A stretch of DNA of 64,000 nucleotides from Haloprofundus salinisoli (lineage in GTDB: Archaea; Halobacteriota; Halobacteria; Halobacteriales; Haloferacaceae): the NCBI RefSeq assembly GCF_020097815.1, contig NZ_CP083663.1, positions 558,001 to 622,000 on the forward strand. Direction: 5' to 3'. The position numbers and the translations under genes were made by a program. The notes beneath the pieces were generated by a model that was not told where the DNA came from, did not search any database, and saw only the letters and a list, made by a program, of their open reading frames with translations. Below, piece by piece: positions 48,977 to 58,605 of this stretch (within the stretch, counting starts at the first letter, position 1; every line of letters begins with the position of its first letter).

Positions 48977-50068
48977 TCACTCGCCGTTTTCGAGACAGTC
49001 GCGCAGCGGTTCGACCAACTCGTCGGCGACGGTGTAGGGGTCGGTCTTCCTGTCGACGACGGCGTCGACGAACGACTCCATGCCGCCGCGACGGTCGATT
49101 TCGTCCTCCAACAGCGCGCCGGTGTCCTCGCGCAACAGCGTCCGAATCTCCTCGGCGTAGCGCGTCCGCGCCTTCTCCGTGAGACGACCCGAGCGTTCGA
49201 GGTACTCGCGGTGTGCCGCCAGCGTCTCGACGAGTTCGTCGACGCCGTCGCCGGAGGTGGCGACCGTCTCGACGACCTGGTCGGTCCAGCCGCCGTCTCC
49301 GTCGCCCTCGCCGTTCTCCTCGTTCTCCCCGTTCTCTCCGGGGCCGTCGGCGACTTCGGGGGCGTCGAACCCGCCGCCGGCCGTGTGGTGACCCAAGTCG
49401 AGGTTCGCCGTCGGGTCGCCCTGGAGGTGAATCATCTCTTCGAGGTCGGCGACGGTTTTCGACGCGCCGCTCATGTCGGCTTTGTTGACGACGAACACGT
49501 CGCCGATTTCGAGGATGCCGGCCTTGAGCATCTGCACGTCGTCGCCGCTGCCCGGTTGGACGAGCACGACGACGGTGTCGGCGGTCCGGACCACGTCGAT
49601 TTCGTTCTGGCCCGCGCCGACCGTCTCGATGATGACCTTGTCCTTGCCGAACGCGTCGAGGGCCTTCACGGCGTCGCCGGTGGCCGTCGAGAGGCCGCCG
49701 AGGGTGCCGCGGGCGCTCATCGACCGGAAGAACACGTCCATGTCGCCGACGTTCGACGCCATCCGGATACGGTCGCCCAGAACGGAGCCACCGGTGTACG
49801 GCGAGGACGGGTCGACGGCGATGACGCCGACGGTTTCGCCGCGGTCGCGGTAGCTTTTGGCGAGTTTGTCGACGAGCGTCGACTTGCCCGCGCCCGGACT
49901 GCCCGTGATGCCGATGACTTCGGCGTCGCCGGTGTGCTCGTGCAGCGCCGACACCAGGCCTCGGTAGCCCGGCGAGCGGTTCTCAATCTTCGTGATGGTC
50001 CGCGCGAGCGCGCGGTGGTCGCCGTCGAGCAGACGGTCGACGAGGTCGGCTTCTTCCGTTCGACTCAT
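48977..50068 (-). CDS. meaB: MeaB/ArgK GTPase of methylmalonyl-CoA mutase
   Basis: 363 residues. Walker A in ITGSPGAGKSTLVDKLAKS; switch and base residues in DPSSPYTGGSVLGDRIRMAS and FVVNKADMSGASKT; KVIIETVGAGQNEIDVVRTA. It loads and protects adenosylcobalamin on methylmalonyl-CoA mutase using GTP. There is a long Gly/Asn/Glu-rich insert (DGPGENGENEENGEGDGDGG). ATG overlaps the end of the mutase small subunit gene by 4 bp, so they are coupled. Confidence 0.94.
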   Translation of the reverse strand: MSRTEEADLVDRLLDGDHRALARTITKIENRSPGYRGLVSALHEHTGDAEVIGITGSPGAGKSTLVDKLAKSYRDRGETVGVIAVDPSSPYTGGSVLGDRIRMASNVGDMDVFFRSMSARGTLGGLSTATGDAVKALDAFGKDKVIIETVGAGQNEIDVVRTADTVVVLVQPGSGDDVQMLKAGILEIGDVFVVNKADMSGASKTVADLEEMIHLQGDPTANLDLGHHTAGGGFDAPEVADGPGENGENEENGEGDGDGGWTDQVVETVATSGDGVDELVETLAAHREYLERSGRLTEKARTRYAEEIRTLLREDTGALLEDEIDRRGGMESFVDAVVDRKTDPYTVADELVEPLRDCLENGE

Positions 50069-50484
50069 GCGCGGTCGGGCGCGTTGTTACGGACGAACTC
50101 GATAGTGTCGGCCATCGGCGTCCCGGGACCGAACACCTCGGCGACGCCCATCTCTTTCAACTCTTCTTTGTCGTCGTCGGGCACGATGCCGCCGACGAGG
50201 ATGAGCGTGTCCTCGAACGCGCCGTACTCCTTCAGGCCGTCGATGACTTTCGGGACGAGCGTGTTGTGCGCCCCCGAGAGAATGGAGATACCGAGGACGT
50301 CGACGTCCTCCTGCACCGCGGCCTGGACGATTTCGTCCGGTGCGCGGTGGAGTCCCGAGTAGATGACCTCGAACCCGGCGTCGCGGAAGGCGCGCGCGAT
50401 GACGTGTGCCCCGCGGTCGTGGCCATCGAGTCCGACCTTCGCCACGAGACACCGAATCGCTCTCTGGTCTGCGTCTACGCTCAT
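50065..50484 (-). CDS. Methylmalonyl-CoA mutase B12-binding subunit
   Basis: 139 residues, the cobalamin-binding domain only. DGHDRGAHVIARAF carries the DxHxxG lower-ligand motif; SILSGAHNTLVPKVIDGLKE and VGGIVPDDDKEELKEMG are the SxL and GG motifs. The large substrate subunit is not in this window. It pairs with MeaB downstream by 4-bp overlap. It isomerises methylmalonyl-CoA to succinyl-CoA, which in haloarchaea serves propionate and branched-chain breakdown. Confidence 0.94.
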   Translation of the reverse strand: MSVDADQRAIRCLVAKVGLDGHDRGAHVIARAFRDAGFEVIYSGLHRAPDEIVQAAVQEDVDVLGISILSGAHNTLVPKVIDGLKEYGAFEDTLILVGGIVPDDDKEELKEMGVAEVFGPGTPMADTIEFVRNNAPDRA

Positions 50485-50631
50485 GGGGTCGGATTCGCTA
50501 TCCGCCGCTTTGACTCTAACGGATATTCACGAAAAATCGGCGGCGTAGCCCGCCTGAGGTTTACTCGTTCCGTAGCAAAATCCCCGGAGCGCCGCGCCGG
50601 TGGGGCGTTGGTCCGGATTCGGGCAGACGGC

Positions 50632-51108
50632 TTAGCGCCGCCCGACTCTGACCACGTCGCCGTCGATCTCCGCCGAGTCGGCGACCTCGACCGTCCCCCC
50701 TCTGACGTTACCGTCTATCTCGGCGTCTTCGCGGACGACGACGCGGCGCGGTCCGACGACGTTGCCGTCGATCTCCGCTCCGGGGCCGACGTAGACGCCG
50801 CGTCCGGCGCGGACGTTGCCGTCGATTTCCGCCTCTCGCCACACATCGACTCGTTGCCTCGCCATGAGGTCCCCGTCGATTTCTGCGTTCTGGCTGACTC
50901 TGATGCGGCCGCCCGAGTTGATATTGCCGTCGACCTCGACGCCGGGGGCGACGACGACGCTTCGCCGAGTCCGGATGTCCCGGTCGGCGTCGCGTCGAAT
51001 CACGAGCGCCCCCTGCTGTTGGCTGCTTCCGAGTTGGCCGGTCAGCCCGCCCGCTACCGCGACGCCTCCAACGCCGAGGAGGCGTCTACGAGAGATGGTT
51101 TTTTCCAC
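50632..51108 (-). CDS. Tat-exported bactofilin-like repeat protein
   Basis: 158 residues. Signal: SRRRLLGVGGVAVAGGLTGQ (twin arginine). The rest is a series of beta-helix coils around the motif (A/V)E(I/V)DG(N/D): Asp at residues 60, 78, 96, 114, 132 and 149, that is a regular 18-residue step with a final 17. This is the layout of bactofilin/polymer-forming domains, here exported rather than cytosolic. No polymerisation is proven. It lies alone between the mutase gene and the ZIP transporter. Confidence 0.75.
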   Translation of the reverse strand: MEKTISRRRLLGVGGVAVAGGLTGQLGSSQQQGALVIRRDADRDIRTRRSVVVAPGVEVDGNINSGGRIRVSQNAEIDGDLMARQRVDVWREAEIDGNVRAGRGVYVGPGAEIDGNVVGPRRVVVREDAEIDGNVRGGTVEVADSAEIDGDVVRVGRR

Positions 51109-51256
51109 AAAATTAAGTGGACCTCGGGCGGGGATAACCCTTTTTCGGCGTTTCGTGAGACTCCGCGTTTCCGGACGTTCGCGGCCGCGAGTCGAACTGG
51201 CGGCTTCGGTCGAAACCGCGCCGTGAGACGAGTGACGCGTGAAGTCGCGAGTCGGC

Positions 51257-52075
51257 CTACCCGAGCGTCACGTCCAGATACAGCATCACCACGACGCCCA
51301 ACATCGTTCCGAGCGTCGCTATCCGCTCGTGGCCGCGGGCGTGCGTCTCCGGGACGATCTCGTCGCTGATGACGAACAGCATCCCGCCGGCGGCGAAGCC
51401 CATCGCGTAGGGGAGAATCGGCGCCGCGACACCGACGGCCCACGCGCCGAAGACGGCGAGCGGAATCTCGACCAGGCCGGCGCGGACGCCCGTCAGCGCC
51501 GCGTAGAAGTACCGGCTGAGTCCGGCGTTCAGCGCCGCGACGGAGACGGCGAGGCCCTCGGGGATGTTCTGGATTCCGATGGCGAGCGTCAGCGCCAGCG
51601 CGTTGCCGAGGTTCCCGGAACCGAACGAGACGCCGACGGCCAACCCCTCCGGCATGTTGTGGAGCGTGATGGCGACGATGAAGAGGATAACCGAGGCCGT
51701 CCGCGGGTTCCCCCGCCCGGGGTCCTCGCGGACCCGACCGGTGATGACGAGGTGGACGTGCGGCACCCAACTGTCGGCTCTGTCGAGCACCGCGACGCCG
51801 AGGACGATACCGACGACGACGGGGACGACGCCGCCGATGTCGATGCCGGGAAGGATGAGACTCGTGAAACTCGCCGACAGCATCACGCCCGCGGCGAAGC
51901 CGAGCGCGCCGTCGAGCGCTCGTTCGGTCGGATTTCGCCAGACGAGGACGACGAGCGCGCCGAGCGTGTTGAGCACCGCGATGACGACGCCGCCGGCGAG
52001 TCCCTGTACGACGGGGTTCGTCCCGACTATCTCGACGAACAGCTCTTCGAACGTCACCATCTCGAATCGTGTCAC
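51257..52075 (-). CDS. ZIP-family metal transporter
   Basis: 272 residues with eight helices. Metal sites: ITLHNMPEGLAVGVSFGSGN and GIQNIPEGLAVSVAALNAGL (the HNxPEG and QNxPEG motifs of the GufA subgroup). It has the short His-poor loop between helices 3 and 4 (ITGRVREDPGRGNPRTA). ZIP proteins bring Zn, Fe or Mn into the cytosol. An ATG at 52060 (MVTFEELF) is an alternative start. Direct neighbours do not identify the metal. Confidence 0.88.
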   Translation of the reverse strand: MTRFEMVTFEELFVEIVGTNPVVQGLAGGVVIAVLNTLGALVVLVWRNPTERALDGALGFAAGVMLSASFTSLILPGIDIGGVVPVVVGIVLGVAVLDRADSWVPHVHLVITGRVREDPGRGNPRTASVILFIVAITLHNMPEGLAVGVSFGSGNLGNALALTLAIGIQNIPEGLAVSVAALNAGLSRYFYAALTGVRAGLVEIPLAVFGAWAVGVAAPILPYAMGFAAGGMLFVISDEIVPETHARGHERIATLGTMLGVVVMLYLDVTLG

Positions 52076-52143
52076 CGAGAGAACGGTGCGCTGGCGGATA
52101 AATTCGGGTGTCGAAGCGGGGCGGACGGTTCCCCCGAGACGGC

Positions 52144-53982
52144 TCAGGCCTTCGACCCGACGTGTTCGTCGAGGAACTCCACGACGGCGGCGTAGGCGGT
52201 CTTTCGGTTCTCGAGCTTCGAGAAGCCGTGGCCCTCGTCCTCGAAGATGAGTTCGCGCACCGGCACGCCCCGCTCGCGCGCCCGTTCGACGATCTGGTGG
52301 GCCTCGCCGACGGGCACCCGCGGGTCGTTCTCGCCGTGAAGGACGAACAGCGGCGCTTCGATTCGGTCGATGTTGTGAATCGGCGAGATAGATTCGAGGA
52401 ACTCCCTATCTTTCTCGAGGCTGCCGTACTCGGCCTCGCGGAGTTCGCGCCGCCACTCGCCGGTGTTTTCGAGGAACGTGACGAAGTTGGCGATGCCGAC
52501 GATGTCGATCGCGGCGGCCCACAGTTCGGGGTACTCCGTCACCGACGCGAGCACCATAAACCCGCCGTAGGAGCCGCCCATAGCGACGATGCGGTCGGGG
52601 TCGACCGAGGGGTGGTCGTGGAGCCACCCGACGGCCGTCTCGATATCTTTCACCGAGTCCATCCGTCTCTCGACGTCATCGAGGTGGCCGTAGGCTTTCC
52701 CGTAGCCCGCGGAGCCGCGGACGTTCGGCTCGAAGACGGCGTAGCCGTGGTTGAGCAGGAACTGCTTGACGCCGTTGAAGGAGGGGCGGCGCTGGGCCTC
52801 CGGACCGCCGTGGATGTCGACGACGACGGGCGTCTTCGACTCGTCGCCGGCGCGTTCGGGCAGGGTGAAAAAGGCCGGGATGTCGCGGCCGTCGAACGTC
52901 GGGTAGTGAACGAGCTCGGGTTCGACGAACGTGTCACGGGGGATACCCGCCGTCGACGCGCTGGTCCACCGCTCGGTTTCGCCCGTCTCCACGTCGACGA
53001 CGTGGACGTTCGTGTTGTCGGTGCTGCGCGTCGCGGTGATGGCGAACCGCTCGGCGTCGGGGCTGAAACTCACGCCGCCGGCGACGCCCTTCGGCAGGTC
53101 CGGGTCCGGCAGCGGGTCGATGCTGTCGGGGCCGTCGAGCGTGCCGACCGAGAGTTCGGTGTAACCGTCGACGTTGCGCGAGTAGACGATACGGCCGGTG
53201 TCCTCGTCGATAGCGACGCCGTCGATGTTCCACCGCTCGTCGCGTTCGACGACGGTGAATTCCAGGGTTTCGAGGTCCAGTCGAGCCAGATCGAGCGTGT
53301 CGCTGTCGCGGTCGGTGACGAGATAGAGACTCTCGCCGTCGGGCGACCACTCGACGCTCTGGTAGCGAACGTTGCCCTCGTGCGGTGTCACGTGTTCGAG
53401 GTCGCCGGTTTCGAGGTCCAACACGGAGACGTCCATGTCGAAGTTCGAGTACGCCTCGTGGACGACGAGTCGGTCGTCGTCGGGCGACCAGCCGCCGAGG
53501 GTGAGCCACCCGCTGCCCTCGTGGACGAGCGTTGCGTCGTCGCCGACCTCTTCGCGGCCCTGGACGTACACGTCGAAGACGGACTCGTCGCGGCGGTTCG
53601 AGGTGAACGCGAACCGCTCGCCGTCGTGGCTCCACCCGCCCCAGCGGTGTTTGGCCTCCGGCATCGCGGTGAGCTCCGTAATCTGGCCGTTGACGGCGTC
53701 GAGCAGGTAGAGCTGCTGACGCTCGTTGCCGCCCTCGTCCATGCCGAAGACAAGTTCCGGTCGCTCGGGCGACCACGAGGCGAAGGTGACGCGCTCGTCG
53801 AAGAACGTGTGCTGTTCGGGCCACTCGCCGGGCGCGCCGACGCTCCACACCTGCGGGGTGCCGGTCGTGTCCATCAGGAAGGCGATGCGCTCGCCGTGCC
53901 CGTCGAAGACCCCCTCGGGGCCGAACGACGCACCCCCGGCGCTGCGGACGTTGAGATACCGCTCGATGTCGTACGTCTCCAT
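52144..53982 (-). CDS. S9-family peptidase (acylaminoacyl/dipeptidyl peptidase)
   Basis: 612 residues from the ATG at 53982 (METYDIERYLNVRSAGGASF); the 60 upstream residues are Arg/Ser-rich and spurious. N-terminal beta-propeller with repeated SPDG/SWSP blades (VEWSPDGESLYLVTDRDSDT). C-terminal alpha/beta hydrolase: Ser in AMGGSYGGFMVLAS, Asp in GENDPRVPVGEA, His in DEGHGFSKLENR. It cleaves short peptides in the cytosol. There is no signal peptide. Confidence 0.92.
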   Translation of the reverse strand: METYDIERYLNVRSAGGASFGPEGVFDGHGERIAFLMDTTGTPQVWSVGAPGEWPEQHTFFDERVTFASWSPERPELVFGMDEGGNERQQLYLLDAVNGQITELTAMPEAKHRWGGWSHDGERFAFTSNRRDESVFDVYVQGREEVGDDATLVHEGSGWLTLGGWSPDDDRLVVHEAYSNFDMDVSVLDLETGDLEHVTPHEGNVRYQSVEWSPDGESLYLVTDRDSDTLDLARLDLETLEFTVVERDERWNIDGVAIDEDTGRIVYSRNVDGYTELSVGTLDGPDSIDPLPDPDLPKGVAGGVSFSPDAERFAITATRSTDNTNVHVVDVETGETERWTSASTAGIPRDTFVEPELVHYPTFDGRDIPAFFTLPERAGDESKTPVVVDIHGGPEAQRRPSFNGVKQFLLNHGYAVFEPNVRGSAGYGKAYGHLDDVERRMDSVKDIETAVGWLHDHPSVDPDRIVAMGGSYGGFMVLASVTEYPELWAAAIDIVGIANFVTFLENTGEWRRELREAEYGSLEKDREFLESISPIHNIDRIEAPLFVLHGENDPRVPVGEAHQIVERARERGVPVRELIFEDEGHGFSKLENRKTAYAAVVEFLDEHVGSKA

Positions 53983-54222
53983 ACCTCGGTGTGTCCCGCC
54001 CCTACCAAAACGGTTCGCCTCGCGGAACCAGTAACGGAGAATTTCTGCGCGAGAGTCGCCGATTCGGCGCAATTCGCCGACTCTACTCGTTTCCCTGGAC
54101 GAGTACTCGCCGACACCGGACAGTCGCCCCTTCGGAACCCTCGGGGCCGCTGTCGGGACCACGCTGCGATTTCCTGTGTGTTGTTAGCAAATAACAATGA
54201 CTCGGATTTTCGTCTACCGCCC

Positions 54223-57200
54223 ATGTACACACCCCGACAACGGCGAGCGTCGAAGTACGCCATCGGTGCAGTCGTCCTCGCGCTTCTCGCCGGGACGGTG
54301 TTCGCGGGCGTCGGTCCCCTTGCGGCGCTGGGGATCCAACCGCAGGAAACGACGGCGGAGGCGACACAGACACAGCAGACGGGCGACCCCTTCGGCGGAA
54401 CCGTCGAGGGTGACCGGAATCTCTCGACGGCGAACACCACCGTCGTCGGACAGAACGCCACCGACCGAACCGGGTGGCGCGTCGTCCCGGCGGGTGACGT
54501 GAACGGCGACGGCGAAGGCGACGTGCTCGTCAGCGCCCCGCGCGCCGACCGCGGCAACGCGACGAACGGGACGCCGAACGTCGGTCCCGACGCTGGCGCG
54601 GTCTACCTCTTCTACGGTCCCGTCGACGCCGAACGGCTGAACGTCTCGGAGGCGAACGCCACCCTCGTCGGGGTCGAAGGCGGCGACCTCGCCGGGTCGA
54701 GCATTACTGCGGGCGACGTCGACGGCGACGGACTGAGCGACGTCGTCGTCGGCGCGCCGGGCGTCGACGGCAGCACCGGAGCGGTCTACGTCCTGTTCGG
54801 CTCGGAGGACCGCTCGGGCGTCGTCTCACTGGCCGACGCGAACGTCACCGTCACGGGTCCGGCGACCGGCGACGAGTTCGGTCGGTCGCTGGCGGTCCTC
54901 GGCAACGGGAGCGACAGGTTCGCCAACGCGACGAACGCGACGGTCCTGCTCGTCGGCGCGCCGTACAACGACAGCGCCGAGACCGACGCGGGTGCAGCAT
55001 ACTCGTTCGACGCCACCGCGCTCGCGGCGGACGCGTTCGAGAACGCGACGAACGCGAACGCGACATACGTCGGCGAGGGGACGAACGACCGGGCGGGGTG
55101 GTCGCTCTCGCCGGCGGGCGACTTCGACAACGACAGTCGAGTCGACTTCCTCGTCGGCGCTCGCGGCAACAACAGCAGCGACGGCGCTATCGACGCCGGG
55201 GCCGCGTACGTCGTCACCGACGCCGCCGACGCGCTCGACGACGAGGCGGGCGAGCGCTCGCTCTCGAACGCGACGCTGAAACTCGGCGGCGCGGGCGAGG
55301 GCGACAACGCCGGCTTCGCCGTCTCCGACGCGGGTGACGTGAACGCGGACGGCTTCGACGACGTGCTGGTCGGCGCGCCCGGCAACGACACGAACGGGTC
55401 GAACGCCGGCGCGGCGTACATCGTCTTCGGCGAGAGCGGCGAGGGCAGCGACAGTGACGATGCGGTGCCCGAGACGCGCCCGCTGAGTGACGCGAACGCG
55501 ACGCTGTACGGCGTCGGCGACGGCGACCAGGCCGGGTGGTCGGTCTCCGGTGCCGGTTCGGGCGACGTGAACTGCGACGAGTTCGACGACGTGTTGGTCG
55601 GCGCACCCCGCAACGGGACGAACGGGTCGAACGCCGGGGCGGCATACCTCGTCTACGGCGACGACGCGCTTGCCGGTCCGCAGAGCCTCGCCGACGCGAA
55701 CGCGACGTTCCGCGGCGCGAGTCCGAACGACCGGGCCGGATTCTGGGTCTCCGAGGCGGGTGACCTCAGCGGCGACGACAGAGAGGACATCCTCGTCGGC
55801 GCGCCGTACGCCGACGGCGTCGAAGCCGGCGCAGGGGCGGCGTACCTGATTCAGGGTCGCTGCGAAGTCGAGCAACCGCCGGAACCCTCCGTCGGCGACG
55901 GAACCGACCGACCGGGCGGGCCGAGCGGCGGCGACGGCGACACCGGTGACGGGCCGCGCGACACGCCGACCGAGCGGCCGGGACCGACGGTGCAGTCGGT
56001 GTCCGCGGAGTCGCTCGACTGCGAACAGCTCAGATTCACCAACCCGAACGATTTCGCGGTGAACGTGAGCTACACCGTCGTCTACGACACCGAGGGCGTT
56101 CCGGACGCGGAGACGGAGTACGTCGTCCTCTCGCCGGGGGAGACGCGCCTCGTCAACGACTCGGCTATCGGCGCGGACTCGTTCAACCAGTCGACGATAC
56201 GCGTCACCGCCGAACGCGATGGCGGCAACGCCGAGCGGGTGCCGGTGAACGGCGACCAAGAGGCCCGCCTCGACGGCATCCGTTGCGGCGGCGACCCGAA
56301 CATCAACGTGACAGCGGCCGACTGCGGGGAGTTCGTCCTCGAAAGCTCGAAGCCGTACGCGGTGAACGTGACCTACGACATCGTCGTCGAAAACGACTCC
56401 GTGGCGACCCGGAACGTCACGCTCGCGCCGAACGAGACGCGTGTCGTCAACGACAGCGAACTCTCGCCGCCGAACCCGAACGCGAGTGTGGTGGTCGAAC
56501 TGACTGCCGAGCGAGTCGACAACGGAGCGGTCGTGTTCGTCAACGGGAACGAGACTGAGTCGGTGCGAATAACGCCCTGCCCGCCCGAGCAGCCCGAAAT
56601 TCAGTCACTCACCGTGGTTTCTGAGGCGTGCGAGCAGTACACCATCACGAACCCGAACAACTTCTCGGTCAACGTCTCGGTCGTCCCGAATCTCGACGGA
56701 CCGCCGATCCAGTTCGTCGAACTCGGGCCGAACGAGTCGGTCACGGTAGAGAACGCCGAACCGACCGACACTCGGTTCGCGGCGTACTCCTACGAGATCG
56801 ACGCGCGCGTGCCGGTCAACGGCGTCGAGCAGTCGGACGTCGAAATCGCGCCGTGTCCGGAACCACAGGACATCGTCGTCGAATCGACCGACTGCGAGGT
56901 CGTGACCGTGACCAACCCCAACGAACTGAACGCGACGGTCCGCTATCGCCTCTCGAACTCCGAGGAGGTCCGCTCGGTCGAACTCGCGCCCGGCGAGACG
57001 AGCGTTCTCGAAGATCCGACCTTCGGCGGCGAGACGGTGGTGTTCTCGGCGGTCCGCGGTGACGGCTACCGACTACAGGTCAACGGTGCGGACACCGCGG
57101 AGATAGCGGTAGCGGAGTGCGCGGAGACGCCAACGGAGACCGCGACCGGGACGCCGACGGAAACCACGACTGAAACCCCAACAGCGACAGAAACCGACAC

Positions 57201-57426
57201 CGAAACGCCAACGGAAACCACGACAGAGACTCAGACGGAAACGGACACTCCGACTGAAACGGCGACCGAAACGCCGACCGACGAAGAGACGGAGACGCCG
57301 ACGGAAGACGACACTACGACGACAGCCGAACTGCTCGCCAGTTCGGTCAGTACGTCCGCGAACGCACTTCCGTGGGCGCTGTTGGTCGCGCTTCCGTTGC
57401 TGGCATTGCGACGCCGCTCAGGGTAG
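54223..57426 (+). CDS. Giant FG-GAP surface protein with Thr-rich stalk and C-terminal anchor
   Basis: 1067 residues from the ATG at 54223. An N-terminal hydrophobic segment (YAIGAVVLALLAGTVFAGVG) is the export signal. About seven FG-GAP repeats follow, each with a Ca-binding DxDxDG-type motif (DVNGDGEGD, DVDGDGLSD, DFDNDSRVD, DVNADGFDD, DVNCDEFDD) and a VGAP element, as in integrin alpha propellers. The next ~430 residues hold four related Cys-bearing beta modules, each with an (N)PN-x-(F/Y/L)-x-V/A-N-V/A-(S/T) strand. Then comes a Thr/Glu/Pro-rich stalk and a final helix (ALPWALLVALPLLALRRRSG). It is exposed at the cell surface, probably in adhesion. Confidence 0.88.
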   Translation: MYTPRQRRASKYAIGAVVLALLAGTVFAGVGPLAALGIQPQETTAEATQTQQTGDPFGGTVEGDRNLSTANTTVVGQNATDRTGWRVVPAGDVNGDGEGDVLVSAPRADRGNATNGTPNVGPDAGAVYLFYGPVDAERLNVSEANATLVGVEGGDLAGSSITAGDVDGDGLSDVVVGAPGVDGSTGAVYVLFGSEDRSGVVSLADANVTVTGPATGDEFGRSLAVLGNGSDRFANATNATVLLVGAPYNDSAETDAGAAYSFDATALAADAFENATNANATYVGEGTNDRAGWSLSPAGDFDNDSRVDFLVGARGNNSSDGAIDAGAAYVVTDAADALDDEAGERSLSNATLKLGGAGEGDNAGFAVSDAGDVNADGFDDVLVGAPGNDTNGSNAGAAYIVFGESGEGSDSDDAVPETRPLSDANATLYGVGDGDQAGWSVSGAGSGDVNCDEFDDVLVGAPRNGTNGSNAGAAYLVYGDDALAGPQSLADANATFRGASPNDRAGFWVSEAGDLSGDDREDILVGAPYADGVEAGAGAAYLIQGRCEVEQPPEPSVGDGTDRPGGPSGGDGDTGDGPRDTPTERPGPTVQSVSAESLDCEQLRFTNPNDFAVNVSYTVVYDTEGVPDAETEYVVLSPGETRLVNDSAIGADSFNQSTIRVTAERDGGNAERVPVNGDQEARLDGIRCGGDPNINVTAADCGEFVLESSKPYAVNVTYDIVVENDSVATRNVTLAPNETRVVNDSELSPPNPNASVVVELTAERVDNGAVVFVNGNETESVRITPCPPEQPEIQSLTVVSEACEQYTITNPNNFSVNVSVVPNLDGPPIQFVELGPNESVTVENAEPTDTRFAAYSYEIDARVPVNGVEQSDVEIAPCPEPQDIVVESTDCEVVTVTNPNELNATVRYRLSNSEEVRSVELAPGETSVLEDPTFGGETVVFSAVRGDGYRLQVNGADTAEIAVAECAETPTETATGTPTETTTETPTATETDTETPTETTTETQTETDTPTETATETPTDEETETPTEDDTTTTAELLASSVSTSANALPWALLVALPLLALRRRSG

Positions 57427-57500
57427 CCGCTCGACGCTTTCGCCGCGGCGTATCAGCCGAATGGCATGGATTTTTATCACCGCCCGACATTCCGCTTCGT

Positions 57501-58556
57501 ATGCGTGTCGCGTTCGTCTCGATGCTCACGACGCATCACGAGGAGACGCCCGAAACTCGGCGAACGCGACGGACGATTCGATTTCTCCAGAGCCGCGGCC
57601 ACGAGGTGGTCGTGCTCTGTGCGCAGTGGTGGGGCGGCGACGTCTCCGAGTTCGACCACGAGGAGATAACCTACCGACGGGTGACCGACGAGCCGACGAC
57701 TCGCGGATTCGTCTCGAAACTCCCGTTCGCGCTCCGAAAAGCCGGTGCGGACGTGATTCACGCGACGAACAGCCCGCCCGGACAGGTCACCGCCGCGAAG
57801 GCGGCCGGTCGGTTCCTCCGGACGCCCGTCGTCGTCGACTGGTGGGACGACGTCGGCTACGCCCGTTCGGGCTACCGCCGCGCCGCCAAGCGCGCCGATC
57901 TGGTCGTCGTACCGTCGCAGACGGTAAAGACGCAGGTCAGAGAGTACGGCACCTCCGAGAGCGACATCGAAGTCGTCCCCGAGTGCATCGACACGTCGCT
58001 CGTCCGCGAGACCGACGCCGACGAACGGGCGCAGTTAGTTTACGCGCGCCACCTCGACGAGCACGCGAACGTCGAGTCGTTCCTGCTCTCGCTGGCGGAG
58101 CTGCGCGACAGAGACTGGTCGGCCGTCGTCGTCGGCGACGGCCCCGAACGCGGCCGTGCCGAGCGAACCGCTCGGGACCTCCGAATCGACGACCGAGTGG
58201 CGTTCCTCGGCGAACTCTCGGACGCCGACCTCGTCTCGGTGCTGAAGGGCGCGCACGTGTTCGTCCAGACCGCAGAGCGCGAACCGTTCGCGCGGAACCT
58301 CCTGTGGGCGCTCGCCTGTGGCTGCGTCAGCGTCGTGGAGTACCAGGTCGGATCGAGCGCGCACGAACTCGTCGAAGGCCGCGAGCGGGGGTCGCTGGCG
58401 ACCAGTCCCCAGGAGATCGCCGAACGCATCGCCGCCGCCGGCGCGTTCGACCACTGGACGTACGACGAGGCGTTCGACGGGTACGATTGCGAGAACGTGC
58501 TCGGACGCTACGTCGACTGTTACGAGCGCGTCGTCGACGGCTACGGGCTGTTCTGA
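57501..58556 (+). CDS. GT4-family glycosyltransferase
   Basis: 351 residues from the ATG at 57501 (MRVAFVSMLTTHHEETPETR). GT-B fold: FLQSRGHEVVVLCAQ, HATNSPPGQVTAAKAAGRF, SQTVKTQVREYGTSESDIEV, VVVGDGPERGRAERTARDL, and C-terminal LGELSDADLVSVLKGAHVF with FARNLLWALACGCVSVVEYQ (the E-x7-E region, weak). It transfers sugar from a nucleotide donor to a lipid- or protein-linked glycan. It follows the surface protein by 74 bp in the same direction, so it may glycosylate it. Confidence 0.88.
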   Translation: MRVAFVSMLTTHHEETPETRRTRRTIRFLQSRGHEVVVLCAQWWGGDVSEFDHEEITYRRVTDEPTTRGFVSKLPFALRKAGADVIHATNSPPGQVTAAKAAGRFLRTPVVVDWWDDVGYARSGYRRAAKRADLVVVPSQTVKTQVREYGTSESDIEVVPECIDTSLVRETDADERAQLVYARHLDEHANVESFLLSLAELRDRDWSAVVVGDGPERGRAERTARDLRIDDRVAFLGELSDADLVSVLKGAHVFVQTAEREPFARNLLWALACGCVSVVEYQVGSSAHELVEGRERGSLATSPQEIAERIAAAGAFDHWTYDEAFDGYDCENVLGRYVDCYERVVDGYGLF

Positions 58557-58605
58557 CCGGTTCTCCGGTCGACTCGTAAAACGCGAGCGGTACGAGCGGG
58601 TTCGT

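Noticed and set aside
52108-54222. Upstream extension of the open frame of the FG-GAP gene, antisense to the S9 peptidase
   Set aside because: The S9 peptidase on the minus strand is clear; the extension is a G+C-rich antisense shadow with no domain, and the real gene starts at 54223 with a signal segment.
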